Below, in pieces: positions 7,641 to 16,494 of a stretch of DNA of 64,000 nt; the stretch's first letter is position 1, and each line of letters starts with the position of its first letter. Origin of the DNA: Algoriphagus terrigena DSM 22685 (GTDB lineage Bacteria > Bacteroidota > Bacteroidia > Cytophagales > Cyclobacteriaceae); NCBI RefSeq assembly GCF_000429445.1, contig NZ_KE386904.1:517998-581997 (forward strand). Reading direction: 5' to 3'. The translations under genes and the position numbers were made by a program. The notes under the pieces were generated by a model. That model saw only the letters and a list, made by a program, of their open reading frames with translations. It did not search any database and was not told where the DNA came from.

Positions 7641-8444
7641 GTGAATAAAAAGCTGCCAGTCCGATACAACGACCAAGTTGGTCGCATCTTGCTTTGCGTG
7701 TTGGCCGCATTTCTTGTGGCTATGTATGGCACCGGAGCGCGCTTTTTGGATTCCTTAACCTCAGGTTCCTTTTACATTAAACTGATTGCCGTCTTTTTAA
7801 TGGCCTGTTTCTTTATCGAATTCATTCACTGGATAACGGTCCATCTTGACAGGTCATATGATTGGAAAGAGAAACCAATCTTCCGGCTGATACTTCAGTT
7901 TTCCCTGGGGATGGTGGTTCCAGGCATCATCGATTTCTTCTTTCTTTCACTCTACCAATGGTATTTTGGCTTGACAACGGCTAAGGAAATCCTCAGCACA
8001 CAAAGCGCCATGCCAATCATGATTATTCCTGTATTTCTGTTCAATGTCTATTACCTGCTCTACTACCAAGTACTAAGAACCAAAGAAGAAAAAGAAGTTT
8101 CAAAAAAAGACCAAACCCTGCTAATCCAGCAAGGGACAAAAACCATCCCCATCCAATTGGATAACATACGGTTTATCTACCATCAGGATCGTCTGAACTA
8201 TCTGGTCACGCTACAGGAAACCACCTATTTTCTGAATGACACCTTGGAAGAACTCGAAAATCAATTGCCCAGAGACTCCTTTTTCCGGGTGAACCGAAAG
8301 ATGATCATTCATCACCGGGCATGTCAACATTTCCGTACCAACGGGCACGGTAAGCTCATACTGACTTTAAATCCCCCGTTTTCCGAAGAAGTAACGATAA
8401 GTCAAAACAAGGCTGCGAGTTTTAGAGAATGGATAAAAAAGTAG
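7641..8444 (+). CDS. Membrane-anchored LytTR transcriptional regulator
   Basis: A 267-residue protein with four predicted membrane spans (about residues 12-34, 44-66, 83-108, 124-144) followed by a cytoplasmic LytTR DNA-binding domain (residues 165-265). The LytTR core is clear: 'NIRFIYHQDRLNYLVTLQETTYFLNDTLEELE' and 'DSFFRVNRKMIIHH' (the family's 'F.RvhrsylvN'). It has no receiver domain, so it is a one-component regulator that may sense a membrane or extracellular signal. The frame begins at GTG (7641); no in-frame ATG lies nearby upstream. It is 0.6 kb upstream of the LanB gene on the same strand and may regulate it. Confidence 0.85.
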   Translation: MNKKLPVRYNDQVGRILLCVLAAFLVAMYGTGARFLDSLTSGSFYIKLIAVFLMACFFIEFIHWITVHLDRSYDWKEKPIFRLILQFSLGMVVPGIIDFFFLSLYQWYFGLTTAKEILSTQSAMPIMIIPVFLFNVYYLLYYQVLRTKEEKEVSKKDQTLLIQQGTKTIPIQLDNIRFIYHQDRLNYLVTLQETTYFLNDTLEELENQLPRDSFFRVNRKMIIHHRACQHFRTNGHGKLILTLNPPFSEEVTISQNKAASFREWIKK

Positions 8445-8452
8445 CACATTAA

Positions 8453-8524
8453 ATGGATTTTGATAAGCACTTTCGAAGGCATCCCTTTAAAATAGATGCC
8501 GATTATCCGCCTTCTTACCAGTAG
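8453..8524 (+). pseudogene. Possible remnant of a small gene 5' end
   Basis: A 23-codon frame, MDFDKHFRRHPFK followed by ten residues and TAG. The opening resembles the 'F.kHPFkVPe.YF' start common in short Bacteroidota proteins encoded after regulators, but the rest is missing and the frame runs into repeat-like sequence (CTTCGACTTCGCTCGG style). It could be chance. Confidence 0.25.
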
Positions 8525-8569
8525 TTCAATCTGGCCTCGACTTCGCTCGGCCGCCGAGTCTTGGGTTAC

Positions 8570-8616
8570 AAGAAGGGGAGGAAAATGCGGCTGCGCCGCA
8601 TTTTCCTCCCCTTCTT
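8570..8616. other. Perfect 22-bp inverted repeat with 3-nt loop
   Basis: Arms 8570-8591 and 8595-8616 are exact reverse complements (AAGAAGGGGAGGAAAATGCG and two more bases, loop TGC). No T run follows on either strand, so it does not look like a standard terminator. It lies in the 611-bp gap between the LytTR regulator and LanB; the remainder of this gap (8617-9055) is AT-rich with no gene recognised. Confidence 0.8.
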
Positions 8617-9055
8617 ATATAATCAAATCAACGGTCACCGAACAAAGCAGAGGTGTAATCAAAATACTTCTACTGAGCTTGTCGAAGTATAATTTGGACA
8701 CTGGTGTCGTTGCGAATAATCAAAACATAAACTCTCCATATCTATAATTTTCAAAGGTAAAATATACCAAAAACCCTGTTGTTTATGCCAGAAATTTGCA
8801 AATCCGAGGAATTCAACTTCACTGAAAATCCACCAATATTCTAACTCAAATCACGCTCATTAGCTATTTCTATTGGAATCAAGAAGCGCAGACACAAAAT
8901 TTTCAGCTTAAAAGAACCAATAAATCTCTCTTTAGGAAAATACCCTAATCGGAAACATAAAAACATACTCTTTAAGACCTTTGAACCTGTTGATTCTACC
9001 AGAATCTTGACCGTCTCTGACCAATTTTCCTGCTGAGACACAAAACCGGATAGGA

Positions 9056-11737
9056 TTGGAAAAAATCCGATCCGATATGCATCTCCTATTCAGACTCCCC
9101 CTATTTCACTTCGATATTGAAAATCCAGAAACACTGGAAAAACACCGGGAAACCATTCTGGAGGCCATTAAACTCTCCTCAACAGTTTTTTACAAGGAAC
9201 TGGAAGAAAAACCATTCGCCGAACTGGATGAGAAACAAAGAATCAAACTGAGAAAATACCTGCTCAGAGGCCGGTATCGGCCTACTCCATTCGGGAAGTT
9301 TGCCGGTGTAGGAATAGCCAATTGGGGGAAATATCTAAAACCGGATTTCCTGATTCAATCATCGGAATTAAATCCTGCCCCACCGTCCCATTCAAATACA
9401 ACATCCGAATATTTACCCAATCCCCTAGAGTCCGATTACATTTTGGTCTCCGGCATCCATCAAAAAAACGGCTATTACGAAGCCATGATCCTGGACTCAA
9501 AAGCCCAGCGATGGACAGCTTGCAAATTTCCTCAAAACATGCTGTTTGATGTCCTAATCAAACAGGCATCAGAAAAAACCATCAATTTCAGGGAGTTTCA
9601 TCAGTTGCTGAACCCTAAAGAGTCAGCAATTACCCGAGAACAGGCAAACCAGATTTGGAATCAAATCATTGATTCAGGATTTCTAATTCCTCAATCAATT
9701 CCAAACCCACCCAAAAAAGGGATAGACATCATCCTTAAAAATCAACCAGAAATCCCCGAAACGGTTAAAACCCAATTAGACAGGTTCGTAAATTCCGCCG
9801 GAAGCCTGTTTTCCAAAGAGGAAAGCACCTACCTCCAGGATTTCAAAAAATGGTTTACGATTCAATTTGACGATCGGTATGTAAGTCTGAACGATCTTTT
9901 AACCCACGGGGAATTCTTCTCGGGAAGCTTTCACAATCCTGACCAAAATCCAGAACAGGCAGAAACCGATATCGCTGCAATTCTTCTCGGTAGCAACGGA
10001 AAAAAAACCGTCGATCTCGGACAGCAATTTTCAAAATCCGAATTACCCCAAGAAATCTTTGACCTTCAAATCCTCTACAGGCTGGATGCTAATCTTAATC
10101 CGGTCATCGAAAATATCGTATGTAACCGGCCCTTTGTCTACACCGGAAGATTCAACAGAGATCCCGAGATCGAAACCTATTCCAAAACAATCAGAGGTGT
10201 CATCTACACCAATCAAGAAATAATCTATGCGAACCTTTCAATCAGGGAAACAGAGGCGATCAATCACATCTGCGACGTGAGTACTATCCTTGAATACGAA
10301 ATCACTCCCTTCCCTACTACCTCTTCCCGTCAACTTGACTTCAGGGATCTTTACCTCGGTATCCATCAGAGCAGGATTGGACTGATCCACAAGCCAACCG
10401 GCAAACAGGTAATCCCAGTAGTCCTGCATCCGTTAAATGGAAACCAGATCACCCATCCCATCTTGAGACTCCTCTGGGAGATCGCCCATCAGGACAGGTT
10501 CCGCTTTCTTCCCTACCAGAGTCCAATTCTCAGCCAAGCCCCATCTTGCCCCCAACTCAACTGGGACAATCTTTGCCTTCAGAGCAGAAGATGGAATCAA
10601 AATTCAAAAATAGCTACCGATACAAAAAGTCTGTCCAAAAAACTGGATGAACTGGCTGTCCCCCAATATATCCTAGCAGGGAACATGGACCGCGAACTTC
10701 TTTTAAATCGCCACTGTAGCGATGATCTGAAAATTCTAAATCAGGAACTGCAACGAAACAAAAACCTGACATTAAGCGAACCGCTTTGGTATCCTTCCAA
10801 TCAGTTTCAATCCGAAGAGGGCATTGAAGCCTATCCGCAGTTTGTCTACCAATTCTCCAGGTACCAGTCTTCCCCTAAACTCACCGGATATTTCAATCCG
10901 ATCACGAAGACCCAATCCAACTGCCTCTGCATTGTGCTCACCTGCTGCGGGTCGGAAGTAACAGAGGTTCTTGAACGCCTTTTCCTGCGGATGGAAGAAG
11001 AGAAGATCCTGTCAGAAGCTCCTCTCTGGTTTTTCCTGATCTATGGAAAAAACGGTTCCACGGAAATCAGATTAAGACTTCTTGAAATCTCAGAAGATCA
11101 CCAACAGGCTCTTCTCCTTAAATTAAGCTTAATCTTTAAAAAGGAAAACTGGAACTGGAAAACAGCACCCTATTATCCGGAGACCTACAAATACGGGAGC
11201 AAAAGTCTTGAAATCTCCCATCGGTTATTTCATCTGGAATCAAAATTCCTTTTTGAAAAAACCACGAGTGAACCCCCTCTATGCCACCATCCCGATTGGA
11301 AAGAAAACACCCTAATTCACCTCTGGTGCAGCATAATCCTTCACTGTCCAAATCAACTCGGGTTCTTTTCCTCCCTGAAAGAACATGTGAAGCAAATGCC
11401 TGCTGAACTGCTCATCCGCTTAAAATCGGAATTCAACTATCTCCAAACCGACGAACAATACCCATTCCCAGAACGCCACTATCTAAATCTGCTCCGTTCC
11501 CACCGCCTTTTCTATTGCGTTGGCGAACAGGTGACCTATTTCTTCCACAATCACCTTCATATGATGGTCAACCGGTTCTTCCACGTAGGTGCAGCCGATC
11601 ATGAACTGAGAATCCGCTACAAACTTTACCGTGAATTGGGAAAACACTTGTATGCCGGACCAATTCCACTGATTGACTCTTTCCCTAAACCGGAATTCAT
11701 CGCCGATTCATTTGACTGGATTGAACCTGTCACCTGA
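9056..11737 (+). CDS. LanB-type (class I) lanthipeptide dehydratase
   Basis: An 893-residue cytosolic protein with both parts of a class I lanthipeptide dehydratase. The N-terminal glutamylation region has the signature 'RGRYRPTPFGKFAGVGIANW' (residues ~70-90). The C-terminal elimination-type (thiopeptide/SpaB_C) region begins near residue 640, with 'WFFLIYGKNGSTEIRLRLL' and 'YYPETYKYGS'. Such enzymes transfer glutamate from Glu-tRNA to Ser/Thr of a precursor peptide and eliminate it to give dehydroalanine or dehydrobutyrine. The length is slightly short of typical (~1000). The frame opens at TTG 9056; ATG 9077 (MHLLFRLPLFHF) fits the family start better. No cyclase (LanC), exporter or protease is adjacent, and no clear precursor lies directly upstream, so the pathway is incomplete, split, or unusual. 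Confidence 0.85.
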   Translation: MEKIRSDMHLLFRLPLFHFDIENPETLEKHRETILEAIKLSSTVFYKELEEKPFAELDEKQRIKLRKYLLRGRYRPTPFGKFAGVGIANWGKYLKPDFLIQSSELNPAPPSHSNTTSEYLPNPLESDYILVSGIHQKNGYYEAMILDSKAQRWTACKFPQNMLFDVLIKQASEKTINFREFHQLLNPKESAITREQANQIWNQIIDSGFLIPQSIPNPPKKGIDIILKNQPEIPETVKTQLDRFVNSAGSLFSKEESTYLQDFKKWFTIQFDDRYVSLNDLLTHGEFFSGSFHNPDQNPEQAETDIAAILLGSNGKKTVDLGQQFSKSELPQEIFDLQILYRLDANLNPVIENIVCNRPFVYTGRFNRDPEIETYSKTIRGVIYTNQEIIYANLSIRETEAINHICDVSTILEYEITPFPTTSSRQLDFRDLYLGIHQSRIGLIHKPTGKQVIPVVLHPLNGNQITHPILRLLWEIAHQDRFRFLPYQSPILSQAPSCPQLNWDNLCLQSRRWNQNSKIATDTKSLSKKLDELAVPQYILAGNMDRELLLNRHCSDDLKILNQELQRNKNLTLSEPLWYPSNQFQSEEGIEAYPQFVYQFSRYQSSPKLTGYFNPITKTQSNCLCIVLTCCGSEVTEVLERLFLRMEEEKILSEAPLWFFLIYGKNGSTEIRLRLLEISEDHQQALLLKLSLIFKKENWNWKTAPYYPETYKYGSKSLEISHRLFHLESKFLFEKTTSEPPLCHHPDWKENTLIHLWCSIILHCPNQLGFFSSLKEHVKQMPAELLIRLKSEFNYLQTDEQYPFPERHYLNLLRSHRLFYCVGEQVTYFFHNHLHMMVNRFFHVGAADHELRIRYKLYRELGKHLYAGPIPLIDSFPKPEFIADSFDWIEPVT

Positions 11738-11814
11738 CAAATTGCGAAGTGAGTCTCCAAAATCTCCGGACACAACAAGTATATCTACAACCAAGATTTC
11801 CCTCCATTCACTCA

Positions 11815-12546
11815 CTACCTGATCAACTTATTTTCAAAAATCCGGCGTATTTCCTCTTTATAGGTCCTGCTAATCTGGATCACATCCCCCGAGACCAGTT
11901 CACAATGTTCAGCACCCAGAATCCTGACCTTCAGGATATTTACCGCAAAGGATTGATGAACCCTCACCATGTAAGGACTCTTCAACTTGGCAAGACTAAC
12001 CTCAAAGGCTGAGGTAAGCTTGAATTGCGTCTGGTCTTCCATCCGGACAAAAGAATCCTTCTCCCGCTGTTCCATATACAGTATTTCTCTTTGGTTTATC
12101 AACTTGCAGTTATATCCCAGCTTATCGCCAATGACGACATAATCCTCCTCCACCACTTCCCTAACCCAAAACAAGTTGTCCAGCTTTTTTTTCGCCTTAG
12201 TCAGCGCATCCATCAGTTGAAGTGCGTCAGGCGGTTTTTCTAGAAAATCGAGCGCATCAACCCGGTACCCATATTTTGCATAGTGGGGATACCCCGAACA
12301 GAAGATGACCGGAACCCGGGAATTCAGCAGCCTTTTGGAAATTTCCAATCCTCCCAATCCTGGCATCTGAAGATCCGTGATAAGAATATCGGCCTTGCCT
12401 CTTCGGATGTATTCCAATCCCTGCACAGGGTCCACAGTTGAAAAACCCACCTCAAAACCCTGAATCATGCTGATTTCATGAATTAGGACCTTCAGACTGT
12501 CCTCCTCATCGTCAATCAATCCTACTTTGAATAGCTCCATAGTCAA
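11815..12546 (-). CDS. LytTR-family response regulator
   Basis: A 243-residue protein. The receiver domain spans residues 5-120, with the acidic pair 'IDDEEDS', phospho-acceptor Asp in 'DILITDLQMPGLGG' (residue ~58) and the conserved Lys in 'LDFLEKPPD'. A LytTR DNA-binding domain occupies residues 140-240 ('ILYMEQREKDSFVRME', 'YMVRVHQSFAVNI'). It overlaps the 3' end of the sensor kinase gene by 35 bp, so the pair is translated together. The gene converges on LanB (77 bp between stops). A role in controlling the LanB locus or the nearby peptide genes is inference from position. Confidence 0.9.
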   Translation of the reverse strand: MTMELFKVGLIDDEEDSLKVLIHEISMIQGFEVGFSTVDPVQGLEYIRRGKADILITDLQMPGLGGLEISKRLLNSRVPVIFCSGYPHYAKYGYRVDALDFLEKPPDALQLMDALTKAKKKLDNLFWVREVVEEDYVVIGDKLGYNCKLINQREILYMEQREKDSFVRMEDQTQFKLTSAFEVSLAKLKSPYMVRVHQSFAVNILKVRILGAEHCELVSGDVIQISRTYKEEIRRIFENKLIR

Positions 12547-13618
12547 TCCTCATTTGAAGCGAATACATTAAATTATCTGAATCAACAGCATAGTTAAACC
12601 GTTCCCCGAACTCATGGCCCAACACCCGAAAAACGGCGGATGCACCAAAACCGGAGCGGACCTTCATGTCAGTCTTCTGCACTTTATTGGATATAAAAAC
12701 GCTGAAATCCCGTCCTCCCGAACTATTCTCCGATAGCACAAACTCCATTCGGCAGGGATTGGACTTGTCTTCATATGCCCCATGAAAAAAGACATTTTCT
12801 ACCAGCGTAAGCAGGCACATCTTGGGCATTGGCAAAACATCAGCTTCTTCCCGGTCCACCGCAATGATAAGTTCCATGGAAAGTCTGCTAAAACGGATCC
12901 GCTGGATTTCCAGATAATGGTTCACTGCATCAATCTCTTCCTTGAGTGAGTTTGGGAGTCCAAATTCCTTGATTGAATATCGGAGTAAGGAAGAAAGATG
13001 GGCAAACTCTTTAAACAGGACCGGTGACAGTTTTATCATTCTGGCGGCAAACAACGTCAGGACATTCATTAAGAAGTGGGGACTCAGCTGCATGGACCTA
13101 TGCTCTACTTTCAGCTGTTCATGGCTCATCTCTATTTCGAACTTGTTTTTCCGCAACCCAAGGTTATCATACAAGATCCAAAACGCGGAAGTGATAGCCA
13201 GAAAATGAAATACCCTCAAAAACTCCTGCACCATATAAGCCTTTGACCACAAGGACTCATTCATGATCCGGTTTAACACCAACAGCTTAACCGCTCCCAG
13301 GACTACTAGTAACACCACCAATGAAGAAACCGCAAATAGCTTCCTCTTCCGCTGAAAAAAATCCGGTAAAACCCGGGAAAAATAGATGGCAATCATCACA
13401 TAGCCTATCAAAAAATGGATCAATGGAATATACCATCCCTCTATCCTTCCCATCAAAATCACGGTCGCGATCGCATCAACCAAGAGATAGAAAAAGAAAA
13501 TCAGAAAAAGGAAAAGCAACGGACTTTCCAGTGGATTTTTGAACCTGCGGATTATGGCAAAAAACCTGTCGTTTATACCGAATTCACCAGATGAGACTCC
13601 GTTATTCCTAGTTTCCAT
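12512..13618 (-). CDS. LytS-like sensor histidine kinase
   Basis: A 368-residue protein with four N-terminal membrane spans (about residues 34-55, 65-85, 96-116, 134-155) and a HisKA_7TM/His_kinase-type catalytic region. The phospho-accepting His is in 'MQLSPHFLMNVLT' (the family's 'LqPHFLfNsLN'); the N box is 'LLTLVENVFFHGAY' and a glycine box is 'RSGFGASAVFRVLGHEFGE'. There is no extracellular sensor domain beyond the membrane loops, typical for kinases that sense small peptides or membrane state. It is encoded upstream of, and overlapping, its LytTR regulator. Confidence 0.9.
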   Translation of the reverse strand: METRNNGVSSGEFGINDRFFAIIRRFKNPLESPLLFLFLIFFFYLLVDAIATVILMGRIEGWYIPLIHFLIGYVMIAIYFSRVLPDFFQRKRKLFAVSSLVVLLVVLGAVKLLVLNRIMNESLWSKAYMVQEFLRVFHFLAITSAFWILYDNLGLRKNKFEIEMSHEQLKVEHRSMQLSPHFLMNVLTLFAARMIKLSPVLFKEFAHLSSLLRYSIKEFGLPNSLKEEIDAVNHYLEIQRIRFSRLSMELIIAVDREEADVLPMPKMCLLTLVENVFFHGAYEDKSNPCRMEFVLSENSSGGRDFSVFISNKVQKTDMKVRSGFGASAVFRVLGHEFGERFNYAVDSDNLMYSLQMRIDYGAIQSRID

Positions 13619-13638
13619 GACACTAAAACGTAAGCGTT

Positions 13639-13880
13639 ATGATCAACAAACAAACCTTGGATGAATGCCAGCGCGCACTTCAGTCCGTCAGAAAAATCAG
13701 TCATCAGGGAAAAAGCAACAGCAAAGGAGGCCGGGTCACCGGCAGCTTTTTCAGGGAGTGCCTTACAACTTTTACCAGGATTTAAGTAAAGCAAAAGGGG
13801 GTCGCCCGATTCTGATTCAAAAAAGACTTCACAGGAAGTCAGCCAGCTGTACCGGAAATACTAGTAGTCTCCTATTATAA
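13639..13880 (+). CDS. Candidate small gene with Gly-Gly motifs, apparently frameshifted
   Basis: From the ATG at 13639 a 48-codon frame runs to TAA at 13785 (MINKQTLDECQRALQSVRKI, later SNSKGG then RVTGSFFRECLTT). In the +2 frame the reading continues without stops to TAA at 13880 (NFYQDLSKAKGG, then a basic stretch and SASCTGNTSSLLL). Joining the two near 13763-13775 gives an ~80-residue basic protein with two KGG motifs and a Ser/Thr/Cys-rich tail. A strong plus-strand terminator follows 14 bp after the second stop, which supports real plus-strand transcription. It could be a precursor peptide for the nearby LanB, or an unrelated small protein; no family was recognised and the frameshift may be a true mutation. 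Confidence 0.35.
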
Positions 13881-13893
13881 TTAATCCGGTTCC

Positions 13894-13926
13894 AAAGGAT
13901 CTGCTATTTGGCAGGTCCTTTTTTTT
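13894..13926 (+). terminator. Intrinsic terminator after the small candidate gene
   Basis: Stem AAGGATCTGC/GCAGGTCCTT (one G-T mismatch) with loop TATTTG, followed by eight T. It lies just downstream of the frame ending at 13880 and points to a short plus-strand transcript between the kinase gene and this point. Confidence 0.8.
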
Positions 13927-14523
13927 GGGCATCCGATTCGGAAAAACCGGCGCACCCAGTCAACTTTTCGGGAAACTTCAGAAAAACCCCGTCAACCTAT
14001 AATTAGGGTAATCCAGCACTTCAGCCCAAAACCGTCCTATGCAGCTTGATTCGGACAGCATATGCCAAAGTTTGTTTGAGCGTCAATCCATCGAATGGGA
14101 TTCCACGGCCCATCTCCGATTGACTCTTCCAAAAAAGTAATCTCCATCACTATGTAATTCTAAGTTAACAATTCAATCTTATTTCGCAATAGATCCTTAG
14201 TTTAATTTTTATTGACATGATGAATCGCCACAAAAACAATGACCGCAATCTTGCATCTTTTTTCTGATGCCCTACAACCCGATAACTCTGCGAGTTATAC
14301 CGGTTTTCCTGCAACCTATACCCGATCCGAACACTGAATCTTTTTCCTTATCAAATTTAATTCAATGAAGCGGCAGGACTATTCCTGCCTGGAACCAGAC
14401 AAAAATCACCGATAGAATCCCAAACCAACAATCAATACAGAACAGCATAAATGTAATCCAAGGTTGTAAAGGCCTTGCAAAAAACTTATCAGACAAGATC
14501 CAGAAAGACCAGCCAACTAACAC
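13927..14523. other. Intergenic region upstream of the MauE-like gene
   Basis: A 597-bp stretch without a convincing gene. Only very short frames (16 codons or fewer) are present. The part around 14150-14220 is AT-rich (TCTAAGTTAACAATTCAATC and onward) and is the likely promoter area for the MauE-like gene at 14524. No repeat of the kinds found elsewhere was noticed. Confidence 0.4.
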
Positions 14524-14955
14524 ATGAATCTGATTTCAAAAATACCGGCCACCCTGCTGATCCTGCTCTGGATCTATACAGGTATGGACAAAATATTAAG
14601 ATTTAAGATCAGCAGTAAGGCATTCCACAACCAAGTCTTTCCTTCTGAGCTCGCTGAGATTTTAAGCTATGCAGTACCCGGAGTTGAGTTGCTGATTACC
14701 CTGCTCCTACTCTTTTCAGTGACACGGTGGTGGGGATACCTGGGCAGTGTCTTGCTGCTGACGGTATTCATCACCTATGTGGGATTGATCTGGGTGGGAG
14801 CTTTTCCCAGAGTCCCCTGCAATTGTGCGGGCATCTTGGAGAGTTTGGGCTGGGCGGAGCATTTCCTTTTGAATTTGATTTGTATAGGGATTTCGATTTC
14901 GGGTTTAAGATTGGAAAGTTGGAAAATTGAAAAATTGGAAGATTGGAAAATTTGA
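14524..14955 (+). CDS. MauE/DoxX-like redox-associated membrane protein
   Basis: A 143-residue protein with four predicted membrane spans (about residues 6-22, 44-63, 68-90, 112-127). The motif 'FPRVPCNCAGILESLGWAEHFLLN' contains the CxC pair and His typical of Bacteroidota MauE-like proteins, thought to take part in disulfide or redox chemistry at the membrane. The normal protein probably ends near 'SGLRLE'; the last residues (SWKIEKLEDWKI) come from an irregular TTGGAAxATT repeat, so the tail appears to be repeat-derived. It precedes the DUF6520 gene by 1.2 kb on the same strand, a pairing I associate with TlpA/SusCD peptide loci. Confidence 0.75.
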   Translation: MNLISKIPATLLILLWIYTGMDKILRFKISSKAFHNQVFPSELAEILSYAVPGVELLITLLLLFSVTRWWGYLGSVLLLTVFITYVGLIWVGAFPRVPCNCAGILESLGWAEHFLLNLICIGISISGLRLESWKIEKLEDWKI

Positions 14956-14984
14956 TCGCTGGACGATTATTGATTGGTAGATAG

Positions 14985-15160
14985 TCCAGCTTCTGGAGAA
15001 GCAGGACAACGGGCACATTGTCGGCTTGCGGAAGAGCTCCGTAGGAGCGGAATATTTGTAGCCTGGGGTTTGAACCCCAGGATTTGAAAATGAGATCTCA
15101 CAAACCTCGGCGCAGGAACACAATGAGTAAATGGATATCGATACCGAGGTACGGAGACGA
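14985..15160. repeat. Composite REP-like repeat (GCTCCGTAGGAGC, CTGGGGTT...AACCCCAG, CCTCGGC blocks)
   Basis: In order: AGCTTCTGGAGAAGCAGGAC (14990-15009), a hairpin repeat also at 15749 and 27413; the GCTCCGTAGGAGCGGAAT block (15036-15053); the CTGGGGTTTGAACCCCAG hairpin (15063-15080); and the CCTCGGCGCAG...CCGAGGTACGGAG block (15105-15157). The arrangement matches the copies near 2888 and 48655. Confidence 0.8.
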
Positions 15161-16157
15161 TTATTGATTGACGATAAATTTAAGTGAAGAAGTGGTCTGT
15201 GACACAGACCACGACGAGGCGGGCATAGGCCATGGTGAAAGAATTCCTAGTCAAATCCCCCTACCGTCTTTGAAAAGCATTTCTTTTCCCTTCGAATATT
15301 GGAATTCAAGGGGGAGTTGCTGCGGAATGACTTGGAAATTGGTCTGCTAGGCCGAGCACCGATTCGAATCGATGGTGAAACAGGACAACGGAACGACCTC
15401 CTTCGGGCGGTTCGCAAAAAAGCCCAAGGCAGTGCCCTGAGCTTTAGCGGTGTTAAGTATATGAGAAAGTATCAATCAGATACCCAATTCAAAGATAACT
15501 AATACACTATAAATTATCAATAGATCTTTAGTAGAAATTGCCGCACGAAAAAGGGTTCTATGGTAGGAACTTGACATGACAAATATAGAGGAGCGCGAAA
15601 GTGCCATAGGCACGGCCGACACCATAGCCTGGGGTTTCAACCCCAGGAAAAATGGATGAGACATTTCAACCTCGGCGCAGGGATATAGTGAGTAAACGGG
15701 TGTCGATGCCGAGGTACAGAGACGAATATTGATCGGTAGATAGTTCAGCTTCAGGAGAAGCAGGACAACGGTGAGCCAAAATAAGCCGGTGAGTAAATAC
15801 ACTCACGGCGGCAAAAAACAAGGGCGACGGACGTGGACCCGTCGCCCTACAGCCCAGACATAGTGATAGAGGGCCGCAAAAAATATCAATTCGCCTCACT
15901 CCTATTGGAGTCGAAGCAAAACAAGTAAAACTGTACCGTCTATCTCAGATGACTGGGGGTTGAGATACCAGTCAATACCCGGCGGTGCAGGAGTAGAATC
16001 GGCTCCTAAACAGGGTTAACCCTGACGGTTCAACACTTTGGCAAGTTGTCCTTGGTCCAAATCCCCACGGAGGATGAAGACCTTGGAAGGGACACCATAT
16101 CAGAGTGAGTGCTTAATTATGTTTTACCGGGAGGAAACTCCCACAACCATTACAACT
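15161..16157. repeat. Repeat-filled intergenic region upstream of the DUF6520 gene
   Basis: No gene is supported. Contents: a CCCCCTACCG...CAAGGGGGAGTTGC palindromic repeat (15255-15320) shared with 41655, 45197 and 48990; a palindromic ACCGATTCGAATCGATGGT (15358-15376); the GTGCCATAGGCACGGCCGAC block (15599-15618) shared with 59063; a CTGGGGTTTCAACCCCAG hairpin (15629-15646); a CCTCGGC...GCCGAGG block (15670-15722); and the AGCTTCAGGAGAAGCAGGAC block (15747-15766). 15900-16157 shows no recognised repeat and is the presumed promoter/leader of the DUF6520 gene. Confidence 0.7.
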
Positions 16158-16448
16158 ATGAAAACTATTAGAAATCTGCTCCCTGCACTGGCATTAGTGT
16201 TCGGAGCAACTCTGGCCATGGCGATGAATTTCGCCAGTCCCACTACCGCCAACGATCCAAAGTACGGCTGGCATGAGGGGGAAGTGTATGATGTTACTAA
16301 CCGTTCCATGGGTTCAGGAGCCTTGCAATACCAGTGCAACATCGATACCGATCCTTGTTTGTTTCAGGATGCGGAAGTGACCACTCCAATCTCTGGCAGT
16401 CAGGGCGAGTTTGTCCCTGGCAGTGGCTTGACTCCGATTGAGGACTAG
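16158..16448 (+). CDS. DUF6520-family small secreted protein
   Basis: A 96-residue protein starting MKTIRNLLPALALVFGATLA. The N-terminal hydrophobic segment (residues 5-22) is a signal peptide ending around AMA. The mature part is short, polar and contains two cysteines (YQCNIDTDPCLF, ~8 residues apart), the pattern I associate with DUF6520 peptides of Bacteroidota. The ATG at 16158 is preferred over upstream starts because it begins the signal peptide. Function is unknown; the neighbouring MauE-like and TlpA-like proteins could handle its cysteines. It converges with SusD and shares the terminator at 16458-16494. Confidence 0.7.
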   Translation: MKTIRNLLPALALVFGATLAMAMNFASPTTANDPKYGWHEGEVYDVTNRSMGSGALQYQCNIDTDPCLFQDAEVTTPISGSQGEFVPGSGLTPIED

Positions 16449-16457
16449 TCGAAATTT

Positions 16458-16494
16458 CAGCCATTGGACCCTATCCAATGGCTGTTTCACTTTT
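16458..16494. terminator. Bidirectional terminator between DUF6520 and SusD
   Basis: An 11-bp perfect stem CAGCCATTGGA/TCCAATGGCTG with loop CCCTA, followed on the plus strand by a T-rich tail (TTTCACTTTT). It sits 10 bp after the DUF6520 stop and right at the end of the convergent SusD gene. Confidence 0.8.
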
